The notes below the pieces were generated by a model that saw nothing but the letters and a program-made list of their open reading frames with translations, had not been told where the DNA came from and made no database searches. Below, one piece after another: positions 32,187 through 41,934 of a stretch of DNA of 64,000 bases. Position numbers and translations under genes: made by a program. Source of the DNA: Pseudomonas alcaligenes (GTDB lineage Bacteria > Pseudomonadota > Gammaproteobacteria > Pseudomonadales > Pseudomonadaceae); contig NZ_LZEU01000001.1 in assembly GCF_014490745.1 (NCBI RefSeq), forward strand, positions 992,001 through 1,056,000, in the 5' to 3' direction. Position 1 is the first letter of the stretch; every line of letters begins with the position of its first letter.

Positions 32187-33074
32187 ATGTCCCTGCCGCA
32201 TATCTTCCTGGCCCTGCTGGTGACCCTGATCTGGGGCATCAATTTCGTGGTGATCAAGGTCGGCCTGGAAGATTTCCCGCCGCTGTTGTTCTGCGCCCTG
32301 CGCTTCGCCCTGGCGGCGCTGCCGCTGTTGTTCCTGCGCGGGCCGCTACCAGCGCCCGGCTGGCGCATCGTGCAGATTGGCGTGCTGCTCGGGGTGATCA
32401 AGTTCGGCCTGTTGTTCGTCGGCATGCACCTGGGCATGCCGGCCGGGCTGTCGTCGCTGGTGCTGCAGAGCCAGGTGTTCTTCACCGTGCTGATCGCCGC
32501 CCTGGTGCTCGGCGAGCGGCCCGGCGCACGAGCCCTGGCCGGGCTGGCGCTGGCGGCTAGCGGGCTGCTGCTGATCGGCGTGCAGCGGCCGCTGGGCGAC
32601 AGTCTGCTGGGTTTTGCCCTGGTGGTGCTGGCAGCCCTGGCCTGGGCCTGCTCGAACATCGCCACCAAGCGTTCCGGGGCCAGCGACATGCTGCGCCTGA
32701 TCTGCTGGGTCAGCCTGGTGCCAGTGCTGCCGCTGCTGGGGCTGTCGTGGCTGTTCGAGGGGCCGCAGGCGATTGGTGCGGCTCTGGTGCACCTGAGCTG
32801 GCGTGGTGTCGGCGCGCTGCTGTACATCGCCTTCCTCGCCACCACGCTGGGCTTCGCCATCTGGAGTTTCCTGCTGCGTCGTTACCCGGCCAGCCAGGTC
32901 ACGCCGTTCGCCCTGGCGGTGCCGGTATCCGGTCTGCTGGCCGGTTGGCTGCTGCTCGGCGAGGCGCTGGCGCCCCTGGGTTGGCTGGCCTGTGTGCTGG
33001 TGTTCGGTGGCTTGGCGATCACCGTCGTGCCGTGGCGTTTTACGCGGCTGCTGAAAGACCCTGCAGCCCAGTAA
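32187..33074 (+). CDS. EamA family DMT transporter
   Basis: A 295-residue inner-membrane transporter with ten hydrophobic helices in two EamA repeats. The first repeat opens [20 protein letters not shown], and the second contains [17 protein letters not shown]. The start at 32187 was preferred over an upstream ATG at 32157, because the protein then begins right at the first helix. Members export or import amino acids or other metabolites; no substrate is evident. A short GC hairpin (CGGGCG / CGCCCG at 32131-32145) lies between it and the RIO kinase. Confidence 0.9.
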   Translation: MSLPHIFLALLVTLIWGINFVVIKVGLEDFPPLLFCALRFALAALPLLFLRGPLPAPGWRIVQIGVLLGVIKFGLLFVGMHLGMPAGLSSLVLQSQVFFTVLIAALVLGERPGARALAGLALAASGLLLIGVQRPLGDSLLGFALVVLAALAWACSNIATKRSGASDMLRLICWVSLVPVLPLLGLSWLFEGPQAIGAALVHLSWRGVGALLYIAFLATTLGFAIWSFLLRRYPASQVTPFALAVPVSGLLAGWLLLGEALAPLGWLACVLVFGGLAITVVPWRFTRLLKDPAAQ

Positions 33075-33193
33075 ATACGAGGCTTCGCGCTAATAGGAAT
33101 CGCTCCGCGAGCGGCTGTATTTTCCTGCTTGACCATTGTCCGAACACGGCCGAAGCTTGCCCTCTGATCTGCCGTTTCGTGAAGGAAATTCCC

Positions 33194-33661
33194 ATGCAAG
33201 GCTCGACCGAAGTCGTCGAATATCTCAAGGATCTGCTGCGTGGCGAGCTGGCTGCCCGCGACCAGTATTTCCTCCATTCGCGGATGTACCAGGACTGGGG
33301 TTTCGAGAAGCTCTACGTACGCCTCAACCACGAGATGGAAGAGGAAACCGAGCACGCCGATGCCCTGCTCAAGCGCATCCTGTTCCTCGAAGCCACGCCG
33401 AACATGACGCCGAAGAAGATCCATCCCGGTGCCAACGTGCCGGACATGCTGCGCGCCGACCTCAAGCTCGAATACGAAGTGCGCGAGGCCCTGGCCAAGG
33501 GCATCGCCCTGTGCGAGAAGCACGGCGACTTCATCAGCCGGGAAATCCTCGAAGTGCAGCTGCACGACACCGAGGAAGATCACGCCTACTGGCTGGAGCA
33601 GCAGCTCGGCCTGATCGACCGCATCGGCCTGCAGAACTACCTGCAATCGCAAGCCTCCTGA
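33194..33661 (+). CDS. ftnA: Bacterial ferritin FtnA (bacterioferritin-like, no haem Met)
   Basis: A 155-residue four-helix ferritin subunit that oxidises Fe2+ and stores iron in a 24-mer shell. Ferroxidase residues E18, E51 and H54 are seen in [11 protein letters not shown] and EEETEHAD, with further carboxylates in LEYEVRE and DTEEDHAYW. The haem-ligand position 52, Met in true bacterioferritin, is Thr here, which matches the pseudomonad FtnA (formerly BfrA) type rather than BfrB. It is followed by a strong terminator and then a Fur-type TonB receptor gene. Confidence 0.9.
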   Translation: MQGSTEVVEYLKDLLRGELAARDQYFLHSRMYQDWGFEKLYVRLNHEMEEETEHADALLKRILFLEATPNMTPKKIHPGANVPDMLRADLKLEYEVREALAKGIALCEKHGDFISREILEVQLHDTEEDHAYWLEQQLGLIDRIGLQNYLQSQAS

Positions 33662-33676
33662 GCCTGCGGCAGGCAT

Positions 33677-33705
33677 GAAAAAAGGGAGCTTCGGCTCCCT
33701 TTTTC
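33677..33705 (+). terminator. Rho-independent terminator after ftnA
   Basis: AAGGGAGC, TTCG, GCTCCCTT with a T-run: a stable tetraloop hairpin 16 bases after the stop. The A-run on the other side gives weak activity in reverse. Confidence 0.93.
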
Positions 33706-33847
33706 GTTTCTGCTCCCACCCTTCCTGCGTCTGCTTCGGCACCGCCTGCTGTGCGCGTTCCCATTTCGCCCGGCAGGGCCTCGGCGCATCTCGCGATTAG
33801 CAGAGACAGATCTTTTTGTTAATAATTCCGGAATGAGATTTTATAGT

Positions 33848-33870
33848 TTATGATAATGATTCTCGCCAAC
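33848..33870. promoter_or_regulatory. Fur box before the TonB receptor
   Basis: GATAATGATTCTC matches the first half and more of the Fur consensus GATAATGATAATCATTATC. It lies in a locally AT-rich stretch about 25-45 bases before the receptor start, a position suited to iron-dependent repression. Confidence 0.75.
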
Positions 33871-33895
33871 ATTATAATTAATGGTAGTAGTCGTA

Positions 33896-36133
33896 ATGTC
33901 CGATCTCGTAACCCTGCGCCAGCACGGCGCCGCTCTCCCGCGCTCGTCCATGGCCCTGCGTCCGCTGGCCCTGACCGTGCACATGCTGGCTGTCGGCATG
34001 GCTTTCGCCGCGCCGCTCGCACAGGCACAACAGGCTGCAGCCGAAGAAGCGGTGACCCTGGATGCGCTGTCCATCACCGGCGAGGCCGAGCGAGATGATC
34101 GCGCTGTCACCGAGGACTCCCAGTCCTACACCAGCGGTGCCGCCCGCACGGCCACGCCGCTGAGCATGTCCCTGCGCGAAACCCCGCAGTCGGTCACCGT
34201 GGTCACCCAGCAGCGCATCGAAGATCAGGATCTGCAGACCATCACCGACGTGGTCAACAACACCACCGGTATCTCGCTGAACCGTTACGAGACCAACCGC
34301 GGCCAGATCAACGCCCGTGGTTTCGAGCTCAACTCGCTGATGATCGACGGTGTGCCGACCATCTATGAGCAACCGTGGAGCTCCGGCGAAATCTTCGGCA
34401 GCCTGGCCATGTACGACCGCGTCGAAGTGGTGCGCGGTGCCAACGGCCTGATGACCGGTGCCGGCGACCCCTCTGCGTCCCTCAACATGGTGCGCAAGCG
34501 TGCCAGCAGCAAAGAGCTGAAGGGTTCGGTCGAAGTCAGTGCCGGCACCTGGGACACCTATGGCTCCCTGGGCGATCTGTCCTTCGCGCTGAACGAAGAG
34601 GGCACTATCCGGGCTCGTCTGGTTGGCGAGTACAACGAAGGCGACAGCTGGATGGACAAGAACTCCAACCAGCGCGAAACCTTCTACGGCACCATGGATG
34701 TCGACCTGACTCCCGACACCACCCTGTGGTTCGGTGTCAGCAACCAGGACAACAAGACCGACTCGCCAATGTGGGGCGGTCTGCCGGTGTGGTACACCGA
34801 CGGTAGCCGCACCCACTGGAGCCGCTCCAAGACCACCTCGGCGGAGTGGAGCAAGTGGAACACCACCTACGAAACCTACTTCGTCAACCTGGATCACCAC
34901 TTTGCCAATGACTGGCAGCTGAACCTCAGCTACAACCGTGGCGAGCGCAACTCCGACTCCTACCTGTTGTACGTGTACACCTATGCGGACAAGACGGGCA
35001 CCGTACCCATGGCTACCTACCCGGCCATGTACCGCACCAAGACCGTACAGGACGACTACAGCGTGCGTGCCAGCGGCCCGTTCTCCCTGTTCGGCCGCGA
35101 GCATGAAGTCGCCTTCGGCTATATCCAGAGCGAGCAGGACTTCGATGCCGATACACGCATGGCGCTCACCGGCTGGAGCGGCATCCCCAGCCTCGACGAT
35201 TACAACGGCAACTTCCCGGAGCCGATCTGGGGTGGCATGACCACCTACGGCTATGGCGACGTGACGCAGAAGGGCGCCTACGCGGCTACCCGCCTGAATC
35301 TGACCGACGATCTCAAAGTGATCATCGGTGCGCGTGACAGCAACTATGAAAAGGTCAGCGACGACGTCTACTCCGATCCGTCGCGTATCGATGTCGATCA
35401 CGAGCTGACCCCTTATGCCGGCGTGGTCTACGACCTGACGGAGACCCTGTCTGCCTATGCCAGCTACACCGAGATCTTCCTGCCGCAGTCCGAGCGGGAT
35501 ATCAGCGGCAAGCAGCTCGAGTCCATCGTCGGCGAAAGCTACGAGACCGGTCTGAAGGCCGAGTTCCTCGACGGTCGCCTGAATGCGTCGGCCGCGATCT
35601 TCCAGATCAAGCAGGATAACCTGGCTGAAGCCACTGGCGAGTTCATTCCGGGTACCGTCGAGCAGGCCTACGAGGCGGGCAACGGTGCAACCAGCAAGGG
35701 CTTCGAGCTGGAAGTGTCGGGCGAGCTGGCGACCGGCTGGAACCTGACGGCGGGCTACACCCAGTTCGATCTGGAAAACGCCGACGGCGACGACGTGAAT
35801 ACCCTGTACCCGACCAAGCTGATCCGTACCTTCACCACCTACCGTCTGCCCGGCATCTTCAACGACAAGCTGACCGTCGGCGGTGGCGTGAACTGGCAGG
35901 ACAGCATCTACACCTACGCGGCGAACCCGGCGGGGAATGCCGAGAAGATCGAGCAGGACGCCTACGCCCTGGTCAACCTGATGGCGCGTTACGACATCAG
36001 CGAAAACCTCTCGGCTCAGCTGAACGCCAACAACGTGACCGACGAGAAGTACTTCGACATCTTCGACGCCTACGGCGCCATGACCTACGGTGCACCGCGC
36101 AGCCTGACCGCTTCCGCGAAGTACCGCTTCTAA
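33896..36133 (+). CDS. TonB-dependent siderophore receptor (FhuE/FpvA-like)
   Basis: A 745-residue outer-membrane receptor. A long signal region ends AFAAPLAQAQQ, followed by a TonB-box-like VTLDALSIT, the plug domain (about 60-190: ETPQSVTVVTQQRIED, GLMTGAGDPSASLNMVRK) and a 22-strand barrel ending in KYRF with terminal Phe. The plug sequence fits ferric hydroxamate or pyoverdine receptors of the FhuE/FpvA group; the exact siderophore is not readable. There is no STN signalling domain, so it should not signal to a sigma factor. Ribosome sites are weak; in-frame alternatives exist at 33881 and 33950. A Fur box lies upstream. Confidence 0.92.
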   Translation: MSDLVTLRQHGAALPRSSMALRPLALTVHMLAVGMAFAAPLAQAQQAAAEEAVTLDALSITGEAERDDRAVTEDSQSYTSGAARTATPLSMSLRETPQSVTVVTQQRIEDQDLQTITDVVNNTTGISLNRYETNRGQINARGFELNSLMIDGVPTIYEQPWSSGEIFGSLAMYDRVEVVRGANGLMTGAGDPSASLNMVRKRASSKELKGSVEVSAGTWDTYGSLGDLSFALNEEGTIRARLVGEYNEGDSWMDKNSNQRETFYGTMDVDLTPDTTLWFGVSNQDNKTDSPMWGGLPVWYTDGSRTHWSRSKTTSAEWSKWNTTYETYFVNLDHHFANDWQLNLSYNRGERNSDSYLLYVYTYADKTGTVPMATYPAMYRTKTVQDDYSVRASGPFSLFGREHEVAFGYIQSEQDFDADTRMALTGWSGIPSLDDYNGNFPEPIWGGMTTYGYGDVTQKGAYAATRLNLTDDLKVIIGARDSNYEKVSDDVYSDPSRIDVDHELTPYAGVVYDLTETLSAYASYTEIFLPQSERDISGKQLESIVGESYETGLKAEFLDGRLNASAAIFQIKQDNLAEATGEFIPGTVEQAYEAGNGATSKGFELEVSGELATGWNLTAGYTQFDLENADGDDVNTLYPTKLIRTFTTYRLPGIFNDKLTVGGGVNWQDSIYTYAANPAGNAEKIEQDAYALVNLMARYDISENLSAQLNANNVTDEKYFDIFDAYGAMTYGAPRSLTASAKYRF

Positions 36134-36188
36134 GCTGCCGGCCTGGCTGGCGACTGCCCGTCGCCAGCCAGATCCGAGCTGCTGCAAG

Positions 36189-36219
36189 GCACAACGCCGG
36201 CCTCGGGCCGGCGTTGTGC
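36189..36219. terminator. Convergent terminator between TonB receptor and cueR
   Basis: GCACAACGCCGGC, CTCGG and its complement form a long perfect stem followed by TTTCT on the plus strand. It probably ends the receptor transcript; on the other strand the stem is followed by CTTGC, so activity there is doubtful. Confidence 0.85.
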
Positions 36220-36236
36220 TTTCTGCCGTTTGCCGT

Positions 36237-36686
36237 TCAGGCTTGCTTGCCGGCGCAATGCGGCCGACCGGGCTCACCGCAGGCCGGGCCGGCGCCGTTG
36301 CCCGACTCCAGATCGCGCAGGATCGGGCAGTCCGGCCTGTGGTCGCCCTGGCAGTGCTGCACCAGCTCATCGAGGGTGTCGCGCAGGGCCGTCAGCTCGC
36401 CGATCTTGCGGTTCAGTTCGGTGATATGGGCCTGGGCCAGGGCCTTGACATCGGCGCTGGCGCGTTCGCGATCCTGCCACAGGGCCAGCAGCTTGCCGAC
36501 TTCGTCCAGGGCGAAGCCGAGATCCCGCGCGCGCTTGATAAAGGCCAGCACGTGCAGATCCTGGCTGCCGTACAGGCGATAGCCGCTGTCGCTGCGCCCG
36601 GCCGGCTGCAGCAGGCCGATGGCTTCGTAGTAGCGGATCATCTTGGCGCTGAGTCCACTGCGTTTGGCGGCCTGACCGATGTTCAT
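36237..36686 (-). CDS. cueR: Copper-responsive MerR-family activator CueR
   Basis: A 149-residue MerR-type regulator. The winged helix at about residues 1-70 has [21 protein letters not shown], read as [11 protein letters not shown] and SAKMIRYYE, then a dimerisation helix. The metal loop has C112 and C120, exactly the spacing of the Cu+ site of CueR. An extra His/Cys-bearing tail ([17 protein letters not shown]) follows. Its ATG overlaps the copA stop by four bases. Two operators of the CueR type are found, one before copA-cueR and one before copZ, so the protein should control both and itself. Confidence 0.94.
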   Translation of the reverse strand: MNIGQAAKRSGLSAKMIRYYEAIGLLQPAGRSDSGYRLYGSQDLHVLAFIKRARDLGFALDEVGKLLALWQDRERASADVKALAQAHITELNRKIGELTALRDTLDELVQHCQGDHRPDCPILRDLESGNGAGPACGEPGRPHCAGKQA

Positions 36687-39079
36687 GCGGCGTGCTCCTG
36701 GTCGATCTCGGGTTGCCAGCGGTTGAGCAGCAGCGCGTTGCTGACCACGCTGACGCTCGACAGAGCCATGGCGGCGCCGGCCACCATCGGGTTGAGCAGG
36801 CCGGCGGCGGCCAGCGGAATGCCGACCGCGTTGTAGACGAAGGCCCAGAACAGGTTCTGCTGGATCTTGCGCCAGGTGCGCCGGCTGATGTCGAGGGCGG
36901 CCGGCACCAGGCGCGGGTCGCCGCGCATCAGGCTGATGCCGGCGGCGTGCATGGCCACGTCGGTGCCACCGCCCATGGCGATGCCGACATCGGCAGCGGC
37001 CAGGGCCGGCGCATCGTTGATGCCGTCGCCGACCATGGCCACTGTCGCCCCGGCGGCTTTCAGGGCGGCGACATGGGCCGCCTTGTCCGCCGGCAGCACC
37101 TGCGCATGCACTTCGTCGATGCCCAGGGCGCGGCCCACGGCCTGGGCGCTGCCTGCGTTGTCGCCGCTGATCAGGTGGCTCTCGAGGCCACGCTCGCGCA
37201 GCGCGGCAATGGCCGCGGCGGCACCGTCCTTGAGGCTGTCGCCGAAGGCCAGCAGGCCCAGCACGCGCGGTTGCGGCGCCAGCTCCAGCAGCCAGGACAG
37301 GGTGCGCCCCTCGGCTTCCCATTCCGTGGCCAGGTCGCTCAGCTCGGTTGCCTGCAGTTGCTGCTCGGCGCGCAGGCGCTCGCTGCCCAGGGCCAACTGG
37401 CGGCCTTCGACATCGCCCTGAATGCCGCGCCCGGGCAGGGCCTGGCTGCCACTCAGCGGCGCCAGAGACAGGTTCTGCTCGCGGCAAGCCAGCAATACGG
37501 CCTGGGCCAGCGGGTGTTCGCTGCCCTGTTGCAGGGTGCCGGCCAGGCGCAGCAGCTCCGGCTCGGCGATGCCCGCCGCGGCCAGATGGACGATCCGTGG
37601 CTGGCCGGAGGTGAGGGTGCCGGTCTTGTCGAAGGCCACCACGCCGACCTTGTGCGCCAGCTCCAGGGCCTGGGCGTCCTTGATCAGGATGCCGTGGCGC
37701 GCCGCCACCCCGGTGCCGGCCATGATCGCTGCCGGTGTGGCCAGGCCGAGGGCGCAGGGGCAGGCGATCACCAGCACTGCCACGGCGTTGATCAGGGCGG
37801 CTTCGATGCCGGCGCCGAGCAGCAGCCAGGTGGCCAGGGTGAGCAGGGCGATCAGCAGGACAACCGGCACGAACACCGCGCTGACCCGATCCACCAGTTT
37901 CTGGATCGGCGCCTTGGCTGCCTGGGCGTCTTCCACCAGGCGGATGATCCGTGCCAGCACACTTTCGCCGCCGAGGGCGGTGGTGCGCACCAGCAGGCAC
38001 CCGGCACCGTTGATGGCGCCGCCGGTGACGCGATCACCCGGCGCCTTGCTGACCGGCAGGCTCTCGCCGCTGATCAGTGCCTCGTCGGCCTGGCTGTGCC
38101 CCTCCAGCACTTCACCATCGGCCGGAAAGCGCTCGCCGGGACGCACCAGCAGCACGTCGCCCAGCTGCAGAGCGGCGATGGCCACTTCTTCCTCGCGGCC
38201 ATCCTGCAGGCGCGTGGCGCGCTCCGGGCGCAGTGCCTCGAGGGCGCGGATGGCGGCGCTGGTCTGGCGCTTGGCGCGGCTCTCCAGGTACTTGCCCAGC
38301 AGCACCAGGGCGATGACCACGGTCGAGGCTTCGAAATACAGGTGTGGCATGCCGTGGTGGCTGGCCGTTGCCCACAGGTACAGGCTCAGGCCGTAGCCGG
38401 CGCTGGTGCCCAGGGCGACCAGCAGATCCATGTTGCCGGTGCCGGCGCGCAGGGCTTTCCAGGCGGCCACGTAGAACCGCGCACCGAGGAGGAATTGCGC
38501 CGGGGTGGCCAGGGCGAACTGGGCCCAGGCCGGCAGCATCCAGTGCAGGCCGAGCCATTCGGCGAACATCGGCAGCACCAGCGGTGCGGCCAGCAGCAGG
38601 CCGAGCAGCACATGCAGGCGCTCGCGCCGCAGCTCGGCCTGCGGGTCGCGCTCGCTGGCGGCATGGCGCAGGCGCGCGTGGTAGCCGGCAGCGGCGACGG
38701 CGGCGAGCAGCTCGCTGCTGTCGAGCTCGGCAAGGCATTCCACCTGGGCCCGCTCGCTGGCCAGGTTGACGCTGGCCCGGCGCACGCCGGGCAGCTTGCC
38801 CAGGGCCCGTTCGATGCGCCCGGCGCAGCTGGCGCAGGTCATGCCGTCGATTTCCAGCTCGACCTGCTGCAGCGGCACGCTGTAGCCGGCCCGCTCGACG
38901 GCCGCCAGCAATTGCTCGAGGCTCTCGCCGGGCGCCAACACGCGGGCCTGCTCGCTGGCCAGGTTGACGCTGCTCTGTTGCACGCCGGGCACCTGGCGCA
39001 GGGCGCGCTCGACCCTGCCGGCACAGCCGGCGCAGGTCATGCCGTGGATGGGAAGGTCAAAGGTCTGCAGGCTGGACAT
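36683..39079 (-). CDS. copA: Copper-exporting P1B-type ATPase CopA
   Basis: A 798-residue inner-membrane Cu+ exporter. Two N-terminal metal-binding domains carry GMTCAGC (C16, C19) and GMTCASC (about residue 80). Eight membrane helices follow, with the ion-path CPC in [15 protein letters not shown], phosphorylated D484 in [11 protein letters not shown], the nucleotide-binding SEHPLAQA, and [10 protein letters not shown] near the C-terminus. The start at 39079 has GAGGAG eight bases upstream; an in-frame TTG two codons earlier is less likely. Operon with cueR. Confidence 0.96.
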   Translation of the reverse strand: MSSLQTFDLPIHGMTCAGCAGRVERALRQVPGVQQSSVNLASEQARVLAPGESLEQLLAAVERAGYSVPLQQVELEIDGMTCASCAGRIERALGKLPGVRRASVNLASERAQVECLAELDSSELLAAVAAAGYHARLRHAASERDPQAELRRERLHVLLGLLLAAPLVLPMFAEWLGLHWMLPAWAQFALATPAQFLLGARFYVAAWKALRAGTGNMDLLVALGTSAGYGLSLYLWATASHHGMPHLYFEASTVVIALVLLGKYLESRAKRQTSAAIRALEALRPERATRLQDGREEEVAIAALQLGDVLLVRPGERFPADGEVLEGHSQADEALISGESLPVSKAPGDRVTGGAINGAGCLLVRTTALGGESVLARIIRLVEDAQAAKAPIQKLVDRVSAVFVPVVLLIALLTLATWLLLGAGIEAALINAVAVLVIACPCALGLATPAAIMAGTGVAARHGILIKDAQALELAHKVGVVAFDKTGTLTSGQPRIVHLAAAGIAEPELLRLAGTLQQGSEHPLAQAVLLACREQNLSLAPLSGSQALPGRGIQGDVEGRQLALGSERLRAEQQLQATELSDLATEWEAEGRTLSWLLELAPQPRVLGLLAFGDSLKDGAAAAIAALRERGLESHLISGDNAGSAQAVGRALGIDEVHAQVLPADKAAHVAALKAAGATVAMVGDGINDAPALAAADVGIAMGGGTDVAMHAAGISLMRGDPRLVPAALDISRRTWRKIQQNLFWAFVYNAVGIPLAAAGLLNPMVAGAAMALSSVSVVSNALLLNRWQPEIDQEHAA

Positions 39080-39112
39080 GGGCAAGGCTCCTCAGGAACA
39101 CCCCTAGGATCA

Positions 39113-39133
39113 ACCTTGCCACCTGGGTAAGGT
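39113..39133 (-). promoter_or_regulatory. CueR-type operator of copA-cueR
   Basis: Reading on the minus strand, ACCTT and AAGGT are spaced as in CueR sites within 21 bases, and TTGACC at the start serves as -35. It lies 34 bases before the copA start. The long 19-base spacer expected of MerR-type promoters is present. Confidence 0.85.
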
Positions 39134-39164
39134 CAAGCGGCAGCTTGTCGCAGCCGCGCCGTGG

Positions 39165-39635
39165 CTAGTAGTTCTGTGGTGCTGGCAGCAGATACAGGCC
39201 GGTGGGGCTCATGGCGATGCGGTATTTGGTGACCTCGCCGGCAGTGATCTGCAGGGTCTGGCTGCGCAACTGCTCGAAGTGCGGCTGGCAGTGGCCGCCG
39301 CCGAGGACGCCGAGGCGCACCAGCACCTCGCCCGGTGGCAGGTTGAGGGTGACCGACTGGCCCTGGTACAGGCGGGTGGTCAGGTTGCCCTGCAGGTACA
39401 GGCCGATGTCGCAGGCGGTGGAGACTTCCAGGCGCTCGCGGGAGATCACCAGGATGCCGTAGTCGATGGGCGTCGGCAGCGTCATCGGCGCCGCCGGTAC
39501 GGCCATGGGGGTTGGCTGCGGTGGCGCCGGGGCCAGCTCGACCGGGGCTTCACTGGGTGGCGGCTCGCCCAGCGGCGTCTCGTCGGCCAGAACCGACAGG
39601 CTGAGCAGGGCAAGCAGGTACAGGAGTGGGCGCAT
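39165..39635 (-). CDS. Secreted protein of unknown function with Pro-rich linker
   Basis: A 156-residue protein. A signal peptide (MRPLLYLLALLSLSVLADE) is followed by a Pro/Ala-rich linker at about 20-68 (PPSEAPVELAPAPPQPTPM). A compact beta-like domain at about 70-156 has two cysteines (TACDIGLYL, GGHCQPHF) that could form a disulfide. The domain pattern GQSVTLNLPPGEVLVRLG resembles small pseudomonad envelope proteins with a carbohydrate- or ligand-binding type fold, but I cannot name it. It lies between the copA and copZ operators; nothing else ties it to copper. Confidence 0.75.
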   Translation of the reverse strand: MRPLLYLLALLSLSVLADETPLGEPPPSEAPVELAPAPPQPTPMAVPAAPMTLPTPIDYGILVISRERLEVSTACDIGLYLQGNLTTRLYQGQSVTLNLPPGEVLVRLGVLGGGHCQPHFEQLRSQTLQITAGEVTKYRIAMSPTGLYLLPAPQNY

Positions 39636-39704
39636 GGCATCACCTGGGCTGGGACTGCCTTGAGCTTGGTTCAGCACAGGGATGACGACAAGTCGCAGGC
39701 CTTG

Positions 39705-39725
39705 ACCTTGTCACGGTGGCAAGCT
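39705..39725 (+). promoter_or_regulatory. CueR-type operator of copZ
   Basis: ACCTT and AAGCT arms in a 21-base frame, preceded by TTGACC as -35, reproduce the copA operator with one arm mismatch. It lies 40 bases before the copZ start. Confidence 0.8.
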
Positions 39726-39764
39726 GGAAGCTGCAGTTATCCATCACCCCATGAGGCTATTCCC

Positions 39765-39962
39765 ATGCAGATCCTCAAAGTCTCCGGCATGTCCTGCGGT
39801 CACTGCGTACGTGCCATTACCCAGGCCATCCAGGCCGGCGATCCAGCAGCCGAGGTGCAGGTCGACCTGGCGGCCGGCGAAGTGCGGGTGGCCAGTCGGC
39901 TGAGCCTGGAGCAACTGCTGGCGGCGATCCGCGAAGAAGGTTATGTGGCCGAGCCGGCCTAG
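39765..39962 (+). CDS. copZ: Copper chaperone CopZ (HMA domain)
   Basis: A 65-residue single heavy-metal-associated domain. The Cu+ site is GMSCGHC at about residues 8-14, and the fold ends AAIREEGYV. It should bind cytosolic Cu+ and hand it to CopA. The extra His between the cysteines (CGHC) is common in bacterial CopZ. It is transcribed away from copA but has its own CueR operator, so both should respond to copper together. Confidence 0.93.
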   Translation: MQILKVSGMSCGHCVRAITQAIQAGDPAAEVQVDLAAGEVRVASRLSLEQLLAAIREEGYVAEPA

Positions 39963-39990
39963 AGTCCGGGATGAATTGAGCCGCGCGGGT

Positions 39991-40620
39991 TCAGGCCGGC
40001 GGCTGCCAGTCACGCAGCAGGCCGCGCAGCAGCGCATCGATCAGCGCAGCGGTGTCGCGCAGCGGGTCGAACAGCGTGGGCGCGCGCGTCCAGTCGGTAA
40101 ACAGGCCGATGATCTGCGCATGCAGGGCGCGTGACGCCAGGCGCGGCGTCATTCCCGGTTGCAGGCGGGCCAGGCAGGCGGGCTGGGCGAACAGCTTTTC
40201 GACCAGCTCGATGAAGTGCTCGATAAAGGCATTGTGGCGCTGCTCGGCCTCGCGCAGTTCATCGGTGAACTCGCAGCGGTGCAGGAGGATGGTGAAGATG
40301 CGCCGCTTCTGCTCGTCGCGGGCCAGGTTCTCGATGGCCTCGATGCACAGCTCGCGCAGTGACAGCAGCGGGTCGATGCCATCGCAGCCGGACAGGCGCA
40401 GGGTCATCTGCTCCATCGGCAGGCGGATCTGGTTGAGCATCTCGTGAAACAGATGGGCCTTGTTCTCGAAGTGCCAGTACAGCGCGCCGCGGGTCACCCC
40501 GGCGGCGCGCGAGATCTGTTCGAGCGTGCTGTGGGCCACGCCCTTTTCCAGGAATAACTGCTCGGCCGCCGCCAGGATGGCGACGCGAGTCTGTTCGGCT
40601 TGTTCTTTGGTTCGGCGCAT
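39991..40620 (-). CDS. TetR-family repressor of the adjacent RND pump (TtgR/AcrR-like)
   Basis: A 209-residue TetR protein. The DNA-binding helix-turn-helix lies at about residues 10-57 (ILAAAEQLFLEKGV, ISRAAGVTRGALYWHFENK), and the C-terminal TetR_C_2-like domain matches the AcrR/TtgR/MtrR group that controls RND pumps (LLHRCEFTDELREAEQRH). It is divergent from the pump genes across about 150 bases, the standard arrangement for such a repressor. Confidence 0.9.
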   Translation of the reverse strand: MRRTKEQAEQTRVAILAAAEQLFLEKGVAHSTLEQISRAAGVTRGALYWHFENKAHLFHEMLNQIRLPMEQMTLRLSGCDGIDPLLSLRELCIEAIENLARDEQKRRIFTILLHRCEFTDELREAEQRHNAFIEHFIELVEKLFAQPACLARLQPGMTPRLASRALHAQIIGLFTDWTRAPTLFDPLRDTAALIDALLRGLLRDWQPPA

Positions 40621-40773
40621 GGCGGGTGGGCGGAATCCGTCTAGGCTCTTGTTCTGGGGAACTCAGTGTAATGATTTTTGTGCCGGCGTCTGGTTTGTCG
40701 GTACCGGTGGGCGCCATTGCGCAGCACCTTTTCTGGCTCCTTTTGCCTATCCAAGATGTCATGGAGACAACCA

Positions 40774-41922
40774 ATGCTTTCTCGACCACTACCTTTCGCG
40801 CTCAACGTGCTGGCTCTGGGCATGCTGTTCAGTCCGTTTCTGCAGGCCGCCGATCCCGCCCAGCAGATGCCGCCGCCTGAGGTGGTGGTAGAGGCCGCCA
40901 AGGTCGAGTCGTTACCGCTGCAGTTCGAGTACCCGGCGCGCACCGCCGGTTTCCGCGAGGTACAGGTACGTGCCCAGGTCAGCGGCATCCTGCAGGAGCG
41001 CACTTACCAGGAAGGCAGCCAGGTCAAGCGCGGCGAGGTGCTGTTCCGCATCGACCCGCGTCCTTATCAGGCCGCGCTGGCCCGGGCCAAGGGCACCCTG
41101 GCGCAGGAACAGGCGCGCTACCGGCAGACCGACCGCGACCTCAAGCGCATCCGCGAGCTGCAGAAGAAGGGCTTCGCCAGCGAGAGCGAGCTGGACAACG
41201 CAGTGTCCAACTTCGAGCAGAGCAAGGCCAATATCGAGGCGGCCAAGGCCGAGGTGCAGGCCAAGCAGATCGACCTCGACTACACCACGGTGGAGGCGCC
41301 GATTTCCGGTATCACCAGCAAGGAGACGGTGTCCGAAGGCAGCCTGATGGTGGCCGGCGACCCGAATGCCAGCCTGCTGACCCAGATCACCCAGCTCGAT
41401 CCCATCTACGTCAACTTCGCCGCCCCGGATCGCGAGGTCTCCAGTGTGCGTCAGGGCCTGCAGGACGGCAGCCTGGTGCGCGAGGGCGGCCAGCGCATGA
41501 GTGTGGAAATCAAGTTCAGCGACGGCTCCAGTTACCCGGTCGAGGGCAAGGTCGACTTCACCGACAGCCTGATCGATCGCAGCACCGGTACCGTCAGTGC
41601 CCGTGCCGTGGTGCCCAACCCGGATCAGGCGCTGATGCCGGGGCAGTTCGTGCGGGTGGTGGTCAAGGGCATCAACAAGCCTAATGCGATCACCGTGCCG
41701 GAGCGTGCACTGTCCCAGGGGCCGAATGGCACCTTCGTCTATGTGGTGGACGAGCAGGGCCTGGCGCGTATCCGTCCGGTCGGCACGGCACATACCGCCG
41801 GCGGCCGCTGGGTGGTGGAAAGCGGTATCGAGGCCGGTGACAAGGTGATAGTCGAGGGCCTGCCCAAGGTTCGCCCCAATGCGCCGGTCAAGGTGGTCGA
41901 AGCCGCCGCTGCCAAGCAGTAA
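40774..41922 (+). CDS. RND efflux periplasmic adaptor subunit
   Basis: A 382-residue membrane-fusion protein. A signal peptide (about 1-25, ending LQA) lacks a lipobox Cys, so it is probably not lipidated. The lipoyl halves are REVQVRAQVSGILQ and LDYTTVEAPISG around a coiled hairpin (about 85-160), followed by beta-barrel and membrane-proximal domains. The start at 40774 follows GGAGA. It links the inner-membrane pump encoded 12 bases downstream to an outer-membrane channel encoded elsewhere. Confidence 0.93.
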   Translation: MLSRPLPFALNVLALGMLFSPFLQAADPAQQMPPPEVVVEAAKVESLPLQFEYPARTAGFREVQVRAQVSGILQERTYQEGSQVKRGEVLFRIDPRPYQAALARAKGTLAQEQARYRQTDRDLKRIRELQKKGFASESELDNAVSNFEQSKANIEAAKAEVQAKQIDLDYTTVEAPISGITSKETVSEGSLMVAGDPNASLLTQITQLDPIYVNFAAPDREVSSVRQGLQDGSLVREGGQRMSVEIKFSDGSSYPVEGKVDFTDSLIDRSTGTVSARAVVPNPDQALMPGQFVRVVVKGINKPNAITVPERALSQGPNGTFVYVVDEQGLARIRPVGTAHTAGGRWVVESGIEAGDKVIVEGLPKVRPNAPVKVVEAAAAKQ

Positions 41923-41934
41923 GGAGCAAGGCCC

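Noticed and set aside
33878..36370. An 830-codon minus-strand frame opposite the TonB receptor
   Set aside because: The receptor has plug, barrel and terminal Phe; the antisense frame is a codon-bias artefact.
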